Shown here one piece after another: positions 35,391 to 47,226 of a DNA stretch of 64,000 nt. Both the position numbers and the translations under genes were made by a program. Each line of letters starts with the position of its first letter. Position 1 is the stretch's first letter. This stretch comes from Bolinopsis microptera (taxonomy: Eukaryota; Ctenophora; Tentaculata; Lobata; Bolinopsidae). Location: contig NC_087074.1 of the NCBI RefSeq assembly GCF_026151205.1, positions 4,836,001 to 4,900,000 on the forward strand, read 5' to 3'. A model generated the notes under the pieces. That model saw only the letters and a program-made list of their open reading frames with translations. It was not told the origin of the DNA and ran no database searches.

Positions 35391-36419
35391 GGAGACCTAT
35401 TAGGTCACCTAATCAAGTTCAAGTAAGGCATGTGATATATTTCATAGAATATGAAAATTCGAAAGCTTGCACTTTTGTTTATTTGTCTTAGTCTTACAGT
35501 TACTCTTACAGTCTTACCACTGGGCAATCAATGACCAGCAGATAATTATAGCCTCATGAAATAGAGTCTTATATGTGTAACGGGAGCACTTTACAATGCA
35601 AAACCTTCTAGTTTTGGATTATGTAATAATTCATTATTATTATATTGTAATAATTTATTTTTCAGACTTCATCTGGATCGACCTAGGCAGGCAGGCAGGT
35701 AGGCAATCATTTATAAACCCAGCAAATTATAATAAAGCCCCCTATCCGTTTATTTTGTTGCCAGATTGCCGATCGGGTGAAAATACAATTACCGTCACAG
35801 TGGCATATTCGGAAATAAACGTACCTGCATTCTTGAGATAATGGTGAAATAGTGACAATTATAAACAACTTATTGACTTTTATTTTTTTTGAGTTTTAAG
35901 ACTACAGCCACACCTCTTTACCGAAGGAAGCATTTTATGGAGCTTATGAAGTACTGAAATTATACTACCGCATGGAAGGAAGCATGCAGTGGAGGAGGAA
36001 TGCCATAAGTTCTTAACGATTCCTTCTAGCTCGAAATTGTAGGAACAGATTTTTTATTGAAATCTTTCAAATCAGTCAATTACATACAAGTTTACACAAT
36101 GAATTAGTTAAATATAATATTGTCCTCTAAGCATGGATTGTCAAAGTTGAAGTTGTATCGGACAAAATGTATGTAACCAAAGGACCTGAGGGTCACCAAA
36201 ACACAGATATTGAGTGCAAATGCAGCTCCTGCACAAGCATGGGCCCTTATAAAATTGTAATAAGTTACTTTAAACAAAATCACACACCCATTCAATCAAT
36301 TCATAAAATATTGTAAAGTGAAAAATGTGGCCATCTAGTTCGTGATGCAGTGCTGTGAGATGAAATTGAGAAATACGTGAATGCAGACAGCAAGAATAGA
36401 TAATCTTAAATAAACTATT
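35391..36419. other. Intergenic
   Basis: No supported gene. The ORF at 35596-35841 begins in a dispersed repeat shared with 31224 and includes a CAGGCAGGCAGGTAGGCA simple repeat, so it is not annotated. Confidence 0.5.
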
Positions 36420-36680
36420 TTATGGATTTGTTTCTATTGAATAGTCAAGTTCAGAGTCCGAATCCACCGGGATAATTTTCCCCCACATGTAAGTGGAAAG
36501 TTTACTTTTAAAATCAGTGATACTCTCTATCTCACGGATATCTAGAGGAATGTGATTCCACTTTGTGTGGGTCCTATAGAAGAAATTCTTGGCAAAAGCG
36601 TTGGAGCTAGCTCGAGGTGAGATAGAGCTTACAAAACATAAAGAGTCCATATGACTATTTCTGAGCCTTGAGTGGCCTTG
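36420..36680 (-). pseudogene. LINE ORF2 C-terminal fragment
   Basis: The last 80 or so residues of a minus-strand ORF carry the CR1/Jockey-type tail: NSHMDSLCFVSSI, NFFYRTHTKWNHIPLDIREI and FKSKLSTYMW. This is a 5'-truncated relic, as is usual after incomplete reverse transcription. The upstream part of the same ORF (36681-36842) shows no homology. It lies about 380 bases before the RING/B-box gene. Confidence 0.7.
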
Positions 36681-37056
36681 ATATTTTACGAGTATTAAAA
36701 TTTTACACCACGATATCAACTTTACCTGCATTAAAACGTTTTTGGCTGGGTCGACTGTTTTTATTTCCTTTTGACCAGTATGAAGAAATAAAAATTGGCC
36801 AAGGAATAAATCAAGTGGTATGTGTACCTGTTCAAGTGGCACAATTTAGTTTTAATGCCGATGAGCTGAAAATCAGCGCTAACTCTTAAGCTTGATGAAG
36901 CATAAAAGTGTACAGTGCACCACGTGATAGCGTGATCAACAAGCATACTCTTCTTCGTATCTTAGATTCGGTAACAAGCAATTGTCTTGATGAGTAGCTG
37001 TTCGATTGTATGTTTGCGAGTTGTTCACTGTATTACTGATTGTCCGCTCATTAGAC

Positions 37057-40000
37057 ATGTCCGCTATGTTAGCTCACCCCTTCCCAGGATTTTTTGATGC
37101 TTCTAAACCAGGTAAGAGTATGGATTGTTAGAAACACTGACCGCCAACACGTGCCACTCCTTATATGGAAGTCACGTGACATGTTGGTATTTTCAATCAA
37201 AATCGTGTTTTTGTCCAAATTTGGGCTTTCAACACAAATGAAAAAAACACACATTTCGGATGATACAGTAATGACTATTCAAGTGACTGATCAGTGTCTA
37301 CATAATACTATAGTAGTGAAAATTGCATTAAAAGAACACCTTGACCACAGATCCACGTCCGACTGAGACGAAGTTGAAGGATGAGTATTTGACTTGTGAA
37401 GTGTGCAAACACACCTTCGATTTCAGTAAATATGCTCCTCACCAGCTTCCTTGTGGAGACACTGCCTGCCTCGACTGCCTCAGACAGTTTGGTGAGCGAA
37501 TAACTCTTTTATACTTGGGTACTGTGAACTTAACATGGGTTATTGTAAGTTATTAGTTATTGGTAAAGCGAACTGTACTTAGCGTAAAGTTTAGAGTCGG
37601 CGATTTTCCACTCACAACAGTTCGTCGGCATGTATTTAGGCGACAAATCAAAGGATTAATATAGATAAAAATGGTTTTTGTTACTGAATGACCATTGATC
37701 AACCAATATCGGGATATGATTCGAAACCTTCCGATTTCAGCTGGTAGGAAAGGCAGGGCGGAGGAGATGCACTGTCCGGTATGTGACCGTCTGACAGTTG
37801 TGCCGGGGGGTCACGTGTGTTGCTTCACACCTAATGCTGGTACTCTCAAGATACTGGAGGTTTTCAAGGTAATACGTCACTCAAATTACGTCACTCAAAT
37901 TACGTCACTCAAATTACGTCATTCAAATTAGCTTAAAAATGTAGTGTAGACGTGTTAATTAAAAAAATAATAGTCTTTCCTGAGAGAATTAAGCAGTTGA
38001 GCTATTTAAAACACATTGTTTAATAAGCATTAAGCATCTTGCTAAATAAAGGGTGTTCATTGTTCAGCTGGTGGAAGCATACAAAAAGGACTTTGTGCCG
38101 TGCATAGGATGTGACGAGAAGGGGGAAGCTCGCTGTTTGGAGTGTCAGGTTAGTCAAACTCTCTCCACTGATCATCGCATGTTTAATCGGACTTTTATTT
38201 TGGCTGCTCTATGTTTGTTATTTCAAGTTTGTAATTTGCTAGCCTCGCTGATTGGAAAATTAAAAAACGCATGAATATTGAATAATTGTAGAAACGAATA
38301 TATCACATGATACTGTTAATGTGCTAAACATTATTAAAATACAACATATTATTAACGACATGATTTAATACAACCCATCATTAATGACAGATTTATGAAT
38401 AATACAATTTCTGTCCATTCTTATAAACAAAACAAATCAGTCCAATATTTTAAGAAAATAACCGTACAACTTGACAGGAAAATTACTGTGACGAGCACGC
38501 TAATTTCCACTCGATAGTGGCTGCAACTAAGCATCACACTGTTGTAAAGTTCATGGATATACTAGCGGAACCTCAGAAGATTCTCCGCGCAAATGGAGCT
38601 CAGGTTTAAATGTTCTTAAAATAATCTTCAGCGACTGATTATAGAAATTTATTGAAAAACTATGCAAAACTCGTCGCTAATTAAGATTAGTGAAAATATA
38701 ATTATATGATTAAATGAAAATTTGCACCCAGTTTTGTAGTAAGCACCACAACTCTGCTCTGGAGGCAGTGTGTACCACGTGCAATGCTCTGTGCTGTCTC
38801 GTCTGCGCTATCACCGATCACAAGGGACACAGTGTCAAGGAAATTGGAGACACTATGAACAATATCCACGAAAAGGTATGAATAAATTGACTGTTACTTA
38901 ATTAGTTAATCAGTTGATTTGTTAATTACCTTATTGCTACAGCGAGATTATCAACAATATCGCTGGGAATAATTCAACATGATAATTTAATATAACGGGA
39001 ATATTTCAGATGAGGCCAATAATGAAAAAAGTGGAACAAAATACTTACAACATTAAACAAAACTTGAAAATAGGAGGCAAGTTATTTCTTTCTTTTAATG
39101 ATCTTTTTTTGAAATTACCTTTAAAATGTGCGAATTTTAGCAGTGATAATAATGTTTATGATTTTCATATTATTTGTAAGGCGAATATTCGTTTCACTCC
39201 TAACCACTGTTACAGAGGACGTGGATAAAGAAATGAACATCATGTTCCAGAGATGCAAGAGAAATCTGAACATCTCCTTTATGGGAGTTGTGAGGGGCTC
39301 GAGGGACCGACAGAACGAACTGTTCGCCGACGTGGACAAGGTGCTGAATGAGAATGTTAAACTTCTAGAGCAACAGGTAATAAGGATATTTTGTGGGTTT
39401 GGATGCAAATCTTGATACAACTGCACCGATTGAAAATACACTGCTTCCTCATTTCTGTTAACCTTGTTTGTTTAAAATTGACTTAATCGTTTGGAAAATA
39501 TGCAGGTTCACGACATTGAGGATGAGATAAACTTTACAATAAGGGGTTCCGATATGATAACAGATATATTCGAGGAATACTCCCCAGCCCAGATGGCCGG
39601 TATTGGTGGTCTGGTATGGAACATTTCTTATTCCTTTGTTAATGTATCTATTGCGCAATTGTGACATTTTGCAGTCAGACTGCAGTCAGACGGATTAAAA
39701 TTGGTAGACATTTGTAAATATTTTTCACTAAATAATTTACTTAACTTAGGTTCAAAAACTGATAGACGAAATTCAAACGATTCCAGAAGATTTGCCGATC
39801 GAACCATTAACTACTAAGCGTGTCACGTTCGAGTCAAAAGCAGAGAAACAATTTTATGCAGCTGGAAAAAACTTCGGCAATCTGAAGATTTCAGAAATCA
39901 AGATGTCACTGATGCCAAAGGATCCGAAAGAAATCGATTTTGAATCAGTAAGTTTGACTTAAGTAATTCCCATAAAGTTTATAATCAACACTCAAATTGA

Positions 40001-40281
40001 AGAATGAACAAGTACTAACCTAACGATGACAGTTAGTATTAAAGGGGTGATCCTTTAACAATCAATTAAACTTTAAACAAACATGAAACAATGTAATTAC
40101 CCCAGGATGAGGAGGAGGACCTGCTCCCTATTAACAATGTAATTACCCCAGGATGAGGAGGAGGACCTGCTCCCTATTAACAATGTAATAACCCCAGGAT
40201 GAGGAGGAGGACCTGCTCCCTATTGACAACTCTGAGCTCACAAAGATAGTCAAGGAACAAATGGCTGCCGTTGCCACGTAG
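37057..40281 (+). CDS. TRIM-like RING / B-box / coiled-coil protein (11 exons)
   Basis: Predicted exons: 37057-37111, 37351-37491, 37741-37868, 38068-38148, 38478-38603, 38732-38875, 39010-39076, 39216-39376, 39506-39613, 39750-39947, 40198-40281. All codon phases agree, giving 430 residues. The RING spans about 34-80 (CEVC, LPCGDTACLDC, CPVC); Asp55 sits where the zinc-binding His is usual. A B-box 1-like segment (CIGCDEKGEARCLECQ, then YCDEHANFH) and a B-box 2 (FCSKHH, CTTC, CCLVC, DHKGH) follow, then a helical, probably coiled-coil region. No SPRY, NHL or other C-terminal domain is seen. The role would be E3 ubiquitin ligase or scaffold. Intron 7 (39077-39215) starts GC instead of GT (GAG|GCAAGT). 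The last acceptor is present in three tandem copies (see 40086-40205), so the C-terminus may vary. Confidence 0.85.
37869..37930 (+). repeat. 14-bp tandem repeat at a donor site
   Basis: Four units of ACGTCACTCAAATT begin 6 bases after the exon 3 donor of the RING/B-box gene. Each unit holds a CRE-like ACGTCA. Confidence 0.8.
40086..40205 (+). repeat. 46-bp tandem repeat that triplicates a 3' splice site
   Basis: The unit joins intron end (AACAATGTAATTACCCCAG) and exon start (GATGAGGAGGAGGACCTG). Exons could begin at 40106, 40152 or 40198. The first two hit an in-frame TGA after 16 codons; only the third continues for 27 codons to the TAG at 40279-40281. All three give the same first nine residues, DEEEDLLPI. 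Confidence 0.85.
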
Positions 40282-40533
40282 GCCACGCTGGTGGAATCAG
40301 TTCTCTGATAGTTACTCTTCTCCGGCTGCACTTCTGGCCAAATTAAAGATGAAGGCCTTAGTTTATTAAGCGGGACTTAAGAGACAAAACTATAGCTGAC
40401 TCCTGGAAAATTGGATTGTTATTTTGAGCTATGCGGCATTTTCAATATGAAATTTATAGAGAAAATTATTTCACCACCTTATATCATTTCAGATGAGTAA
40501 ATTTATAAATGCATAGCACAGTTTTCTCGACAG

Positions 40534-42516
40534 TTATTTCTGAGTTTTTGGTCTATAATCCAACCATCGCTTCACTCCTGGTTCTTCTATTACTCCTCTG
40601 TATTGAGCTGCTAGTTTTGGAAAGTTCGAGAGTAAGTCAGCTCTGCCGTATTCAGGGTTCTGTTTGAGTTCTAAAAAACTCATTATCACTATATCACCCC
40701 ATGTCATCTGTAAATAATATGATTTAATTTATCGTCGATACTTTCAAGTTTTAGTAAAAATATCGTTTTTAGTGTTTCACAAAGTTGATTCATAAAGTAA
40801 ATTAAATTGTTGGAAAATAATATAAAATAAAAAGCATCAACTCGTACGATTAAACACGAACAATTAATACAAACGTTTAGTTGGACTGTTTACCACTTGC
40901 AACACACCATGGTTAACTCGACCATGGTTACCACATGGTTACCACATGGTTACCACATGGTTACCACATGGTTACCACATGGTTAACTCGACCTACCCTG
41001 TCACCTAGGATAAAAGGTCCAGACTGGGCAGACAACATCTTCTCCAATTTAGAGAGATACACTGGAAAATAGCTCTCGTATGCCCCCTCCTTCTTCTTCG
41101 CCTAGCAATGTATAAAGGTATAAGATTATATGAGGAGACCATATTTTACTTAAGTATGGAGCGTCTGTAATGATCGCTCTGAAATTCAACAGCAAAACAG
41201 TGTTACTATAGATATAAGGGAAGTAATATCAATGTATCGAACTGTCGATCGACATTTATTTAGCCTCTGTGAGTGTGAAATCGAAAACCACGAACATGAC
41301 AACCAAGAAAGTCGTTCACAAATGTCAGGCGATCACAGAATGTCAGCTGATCGTATTACCTTGATGTTTTGATCCTTTTCTTTAACGACCTCATCATATC
41401 TTGCGATCAGGTCGTAAAGCGTCTCAATGAACATGTTCACATAAAGTGTATCCTCTGCTGTTCTGCCTTTGTAGTCTGGGGGCAAGAGTAAAGTTCAAAC
41501 TGTAAATTCTTGTCGTGAATGTTTGTTTACCTTCGTAATGTAATGTTTAGTATTCTGATAACTCTCTAATTACCCGGTTGAATGATGGGGAGTTTTAGTG
41601 AAAATATAACGATAAGACTCTGGTAACTTACCGGTTAAACTAGCGACGTAACGGGTAATAGCAAGACTCTGGCACACTACCCGGTTTCCATCCAATACTA
41701 AACTTGGTAAGCAACCACCTGGTGATCGTTTTAAAGCGGCGGCAAACTCGGGAGTGCCTGCTGCCAGCCTCGTGTCTTTGAATTCTATTCCTGTGAAAAC
41801 AAATAGGGTTCGTGTTGAGATAAGTGTTTACTGTAAAAAATTAGGATTCTTGTAGGGTTTACTAGGTGATCCTAAGATAGCAGTCACGATTTAAAAAAGG
41901 ATGTTTGGCTAATAACAATCGAGCAGTCGGAGCTGGGGGGCACTCTGTTGAAGTACCAAGTGGGGGCGAGAAAAGCTAGAAATAGTTTATTTTTCCCCAG
42001 GTTGCATGGAATATGATAAAATATGCCACAATAGATCAAGAAATTGAGCGACCATCCACGGTGACCGACAACTAAGAACTCTCAGTCCGGGCTCCCACAG
42101 GTATCACATCACATGGCCCAATCAGTGACGTATCATTTGTGATGTGATCCATATTCTAACAATCCCCCCAGCCGGGTGACTGAACCCAGTTGAACCTAAT
42201 TCTCACGCAGTTAACAGGCACCCAATCAGCTTAATTGGGTGACCAATCAGCTAAAATCCCAAAACAACAACTGAACCCAGGTCATATCATAACTGCACCG
42301 AAATCGGAAATACGACAAATTCAGTTGTCCGGTAGTTGTCTGGATAGGGTTCACATGACAGTTTAGTAAGTAGAAAAGCGGCCGCATTTCTTGTTATACC
42401 TCGACACGATATCAAGACAGTCCCTATACTGATTGCTTACCGGAGAGGTTAAATAATATCCTTATGGGTTCTGCGTACCCCCGACTGTTGTAATACACTA
42501 GTTCGTAACTTGACAT
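40534..42516 (-). CDS. Sigma-class glutathione S-transferase (5 exons)
   Basis: Predicted exons, 5' to 3' on the minus strand: 42441-42516, 41632-41790, 41360-41475, 40997-41101, 40534-40707. Phases join exactly to give 209 residues, the normal GST length. The N-terminal thioredoxin-like fold starts MSSYELVYYNSRGYAEPIRI; Tyr8 aligns with the catalytic tyrosine of sigma GSTs. CLPSLVLDG (cis-Pro loop) and CQSLAITRYVA (glutathione-binding QS) follow. The C-terminal helical domain has YFPVYLSKLEKML and GDRMTWGDIVIM, and it ends with RPKTQK. Sigma GSTs conjugate glutathione to electrophiles such as lipid peroxidation products, and some are prostaglandin D synthases. Cytosolic. Intron 4 begins in an 11-bp minisatellite (40914-40990). 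Confidence 0.92.
40914..40990 (-). repeat. 11-bp minisatellite at a GST donor site
   Basis: About six units of CATGTGGTAAC (minus strand) begin about 14 bases inside GST intron 4. Every unit contains GGTAAC, a donor-like sequence. The composite also creates several near-X-box GTTAACCATG palindromes. Confidence 0.8.
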
Positions 42517-44508
42517 CCCAATCTGCTGAATTTACTTATAACTTATTGTATTCAATTGCTTGTGTGTAAAGATTGTGAATTAATCTTTTAATGAAGTAGC
42601 AAAATGAGGATATCATGTACAAGTAGTGCCTTATACAGAGCTATTAATTATCAATTAATCGCAGGTTAATAGCAAATATAAAATATTTTCATGTGTCCAA
42701 TATACATAATGAAAAACCAGTTGTTAAACGTAACTTTTACAACCAGTTGTTAAACGTAACTTTAGAAAAAGGTAATAATTCAGGGATGGTCACTTTTATC
42801 GTCTTCAAAGGTCTGGAAGAAAACATCCATACTAAGAGGGCTGAATACTTCTAGCTTTCTAGGTCTGAAATGTTGCTCAAAATGCATGCATCCAGAATAG
42901 TAAATTTAGGGCAGAAATGGCAGTTCCATTTCGTAAATGTGACGAAATAAGGGTGCAGATAAACAGTACTCACACTGTTATGTTCGTTGGACCATTGAAT
43001 GAATAGTATGATTTACAACATGGTTGTTACATACAATTTTTGAAACCACAGAAGTTTGTCTTACTTACATATTATACTCACTATTATAGGAGCAGCAAAT
43101 TTTGCAGCAGCTCGGTAACAATGGTATCATTTCACTTAAACATTTACGTACCTAGTGGTTTCAGTTTCAAGGGTCAGCCTAACCATCATTATTATTTCTG
43201 CTCCTGGAATCTGAATTCAGAAAACATGGGATAATCAAGACTCTGACTAAAAGTCAAAGTGCCCTCTTCTCCTCATGCGCATTTAATGAGAAGGAACGAT
43301 TTATTATTATTGTGTGGAAATACCTTTAATAATGTATTCTTAACCTTTTCAGATAACAAACCTGTTTAGTCGTTGACTACTGATGCTATAAAGATTAACT
43401 ATTGGCCTATTTTTACTTAACAGACTTAAAAGACTGCAGAATTCTCGGAAAAACATTTTAAATACCTATTTCATGCTGCAGAATTTACAGAAATCTAATG
43501 TTTAGTAAGCCATTTCCCTGATAACATAACCTCTCCAAGGTGCTCATTTAGAAGCTCCCTTTTCCACCAGGAGACTCATTTCAAGCTACCACAAAGCAGT
43601 CTTCTCTGATGGAAATGTCACAAGCATTATACTCAGCTGTGACACGGACAATCAAATGTGTTGTTGTCGAGGAGGATTATATTAAAAGTTAAGATATTAA
43701 TCTCAATAATTTTATGATACCGAGACAATGGTGTTTACTGCAAGCACCATCTAGTCAGTATTGGTGGGGGAGGTGAGTAGCTACCTGATTAATTGTCTAG
43801 TGGCTCTATTGTGCTGAGACAGAGATCTCCTTTCATACTCTATCACGTGACACTTCGTTCTGTGCCGCCTCAAACCACCGAAATTGTGAACTTTGACCGC
43901 ATTATTGTATTTATATTGCCATATTACTCAATCAATCAGTATTTAACCACACAGCAATTTGTTCGAACACGTTATTTGATTGTACCTGCGGTTACACCGA
44001 CCATCTGCAGCACCCTCAAATCGATCCGATCGATCTTTTTCAACTGACCGTGCCCCTCGTTTTGTTGTCAGACCATTAATATATAAAAAGTACAGTACAA
44101 TATACGAGACGATCTATTAAATACAGCAATATTAATCTCTTGGTTCAACTCTGAGCATGTGCCGGTGTCTGAGAACGTATTCAGAATTGATAACCAGTTA
44201 ATGTATTAACTTTCTGACTGGGCAGCACCTTATTAATGAGAGGGATCGAGACCTTTAATATCTTAATTAATAGACCCCAACTAAAGTGCAGCACAAATAT
44301 CGAGATGGGCTTCTACCCCTCATTTCTACAAACTAAACTTACGGTGCGTTCTCCATTCACCTCTACTGATCTGTTATAATTCATTTATAGTTTATTATAA
44401 CGGACTTTATGAATTTCAAGTCAATCAGTCTCTGTGATCATGTGCAAACTTCTGTTAGAATACTCACAAATACCTCAATTTTACAGAATACTATTCACGT
44501 TAAATCTG
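42517..44508. other. Intergenic between divergent GST and homeobox genes
   Basis: The two genes are transcribed away from this interval, so both promoters should lie in it. I see no firm TATA box near either start. A 19-bp direct repeat AACCAGTTGTTAAACGTAAC occurs twice at about 42717 and 42741. ORFs at 43040-43234 and 43793-44047 show no domains. Confidence 0.45.
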
Positions 44509-46192
44509 ATGAACGAAATGATGGATGATGAATCGTACAAGGCGAGCACCGAGGTGTCGTCCCTAATTTCTCTCGGCTCAGGAGGAGGAGCCCAGGGGAA
44601 GATGCCTGATCCAAGAGGGGCAGGGTCCAGTTCTCACGACCAGATAATACCTCGACCTCTTCAGTACTCTGTTGAGGCTTTGCTGGCCAAGAATGATCCC
44701 AGAATTGGTATGTATTCTTTAGCTTCAAATTCTTCTTTTGTGGTTTGATATCTTTTCGTGGAGCTTGGATCAAAATAATGTTTCGCTGTTTGAGATGATG
44801 TTAAAACATCAGGTACCTTGTTAGCACAGGAAAGGTGCTTGTTTGAGGAGCTGTGTCACAGAAGGAGAAGGTCTCGTCACAGAACCCGCTTTACCATGAT
44901 ACAGCTGGATGAGCTGGAGAAGGTTCGCATTTTCGCGCCATATTTACTTGTTGCTTATTGTATTAGAGATTTGAGTTAATATTGTGAGGACATCTGCATA
45001 TGGATCTGATAGGTCTATACTATAAGACTATATGAGCCAATAGACTGCAGATATATTATATATTTTCTTTGAACAAAAGTGCCAAAAGTACCTTTTTTTA
45101 AGTACTTTTGAATATACTTAAAGCTTTGAAAGGCGTTTTTAAAATGTCATGTTTACGTACCAATGACAAATAATAATTCCAGGTATTCAGTCGAACCCAT
45201 TATCCAGACTTGGTGCTACGAGAGGAATTAGCTGGCCGTATTGGACTGAGCGAGAGCTGTGTACAGGTAAGATCCATGTTACTCTGTTTTATCATTTATA
45301 GGCGAGCACTTACTGTTATTTAGGTGACTTATTAATTTATCAGGCAGGATTCATTTTAATTACCATTATGTTACTCTGTTTCATCATTTATAGGATCACC
45401 AATCATTAGGATTATTGCTTTGTAGTGGAAAGCAACAATGTAATCTTAGAAATTCTACATGCTTCAATAAATTTGAGAAATGCTGGCTGCAACGTCCCAA
45501 GATATAATATCCCTTCAAACTAAAATCAAGTTGTACCAATAGCATCAGTTCTGCCATACAACACTAAAAGCTGGGCTCCCCTAGTTAAACAAACAAAGTG
45601 CCGGATAAAGTTAATAGATTCAGATGAACCACGTTCATTTATGTGACGTTCAACATCAGAGTAGAAATAGTAGTCAACATCAGAGTTATTTATTTAACTC
45701 ATCAATTTTCGACCTTAATTCTAGAGATTTAGGCTTCACAATGAGGAAGTAATAAGGAAGTAATGTTGAAGACCTCCTTAAACTCGAGGATTTGTCTTGT
45801 AAAGGAACAAGAGGCGAGCACTTGCTGTTATTTAGGTTACTTATTAATTTAACAGGCGGGATTCATTTTAACATCATTATGTTTCCTTAACGTTATAGCA
45901 GAGAAAGTGTAATAACAATATGATAAAAAATCCTCAGATCTGGTTCCAGAACCGTCGTGCACGGTGGAGGAAAGCAGTCCGGAACGGGACAGAACCAACA
46001 GCAGCTCTACTCCACTCGTGGATACCCCGGTGTCTGCCCTACCTGTACGCTCACGGGCACGCTACCTTGGTGGCAGGTTTCAAGGAGGGTGAGATTGCTA
46101 GTCCTGCTCGACAGGAGAGGGTGGGGGAGAGCAGTGGGGAGCGGGACAGAGCGCAGGAAGATCTTACTTCCACTCAGACTCCCGAAGAATGA
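44509..46192 (+). CDS. PRD-class (paired-like, Q50) homeobox transcription factor (4 exons)
   Basis: Predicted exons: 44509-44707, 44813-44922, 45183-45266, 45938-46192; phases agree, giving 215 residues. An in-frame ATG at 44434 would add 25. Exon 1 has YSVEALLA, an eh1/octapeptide-like repressor motif as in Rax, Hbn or Uncx. The homeodomain begins [20 protein letters not shown] and ends [11 protein letters not shown], with Gln at position 50 and Asn at 51. Introns fall at homeodomain positions 18/19 and 46/47; the latter is typical of the PRD class. The 73-residue tail is Ser/Glu-rich with no OAR motif. It should bind palindromic TAAT sites as a dimer and probably represses transcription. 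I cannot assign it to a family with confidence; it is divergent. Intron 3 contains an imperfect 80-bp direct repeat (45301-45380 and 45812-45885). Confidence 0.9.
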
Positions 46193-47226
46193 TGGGAACA
46201 AGAGAGCTGACTAAACAGCGGACTGATTTGCCTTGAGACGTGAGCGAATGATGCGGATATTTAGTTTAGATATGCGGATATTTACATTAGTTAATGTGAA
46301 TCAATTTGTCGTGGACGGTATTACAACAATGTAACCGTCATGTTTTTGAGATGACATGGTTGAAACCTGTCAGGACGAATCATTGTTGAAAGTTTTTCAT
46401 ACCAAAATAGGTTAAATACGTTTCCTCTTTCAACTTTTCAGGTTATTATTGTACTTTCTCAATTTCCTAAATTTTTTGATTAATTTGATCGTGATCATTG
46501 TTAATATAAATAATAAAAAAACAGCATTTTTGACCACTTCAAGAAGTATTTTTTGATAAGTGTACTTGAACAGAGTCATAATTGCTTTCTCGTATCAAGA
46601 AGCTGGTTTTAATACGCACGAGGTTTTTATACGAATTTTGAAATTATAATCTTTTTCAAACTACGTACAAACAAAAATAATTTCGAACTTACAAAATTAA
46701 ATATCATCTAATTCAAAATTGAATTCTTTCCGATTTAAATTCCTTCTTGATCATATTGCGTTTAAAGAAAAATGTCCCTGTTCAATAATAATCAAAGATA
46801 TCTTAACCCCAAGCGAGTAACTCTCATTGTTAACTGTAACATAATAAACCAAAATTCATAGTTCATAATTCCGAGAGTACAGCTTCAGTATCAAACTGAT
46901 GACCGTTTTAGACTTAGAAATGACGTTGGTAGTTGATGATCCGAGGCAGAATTAGCGGTAGAGATTATCAGCAACTTGTAGCATTACATCTTTGAAGAGG
47001 TTACCTGAGAAAAATTATCTCGTGAGATATCTGAGATGATACTTAATCATGCTAGTGTGGATACTATTGGACGGGGAGAACCATATTGTTTTGGCACGTG
47101 ACAGTGGTTCTGGGTCACGTGACATATTACCATAGCAACCAGTGATTCTGGGGTTTGAATTTTTATTGGTAAATACTAGAAGCTGATTGGTTAATCACTG
47201 TCACATTTCAGAATACCTTGTTGTGT
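46193..47226. other. Interval between convergent homeobox and LURP-like genes
   Basis: The two genes converge here, so it should contain both 3' UTRs. Two TCACGTGAC-like E-boxes near 47095-47120 and ATTACCATAGCAAC (47126-47139, X-box-like) lie close together. No ORF. Confidence 0.45.

Noticed and set aside
35596-35841. 81-codon ORF
   Set aside because: Begins in a dispersed repeat shared with 31224 and contains a simple CAGG repeat.
39121-39441. 106-codon minus-strand ORF
   Set aside because: Antisense to exon 8 of the RING/B-box gene.
41791-42440. Cluster of CCAATCAG motifs near 42118-42255 as a GST promoter
   Set aside because: They lie inside GST intron 1, downstream of the start codon; no other promoter element accompanies them.
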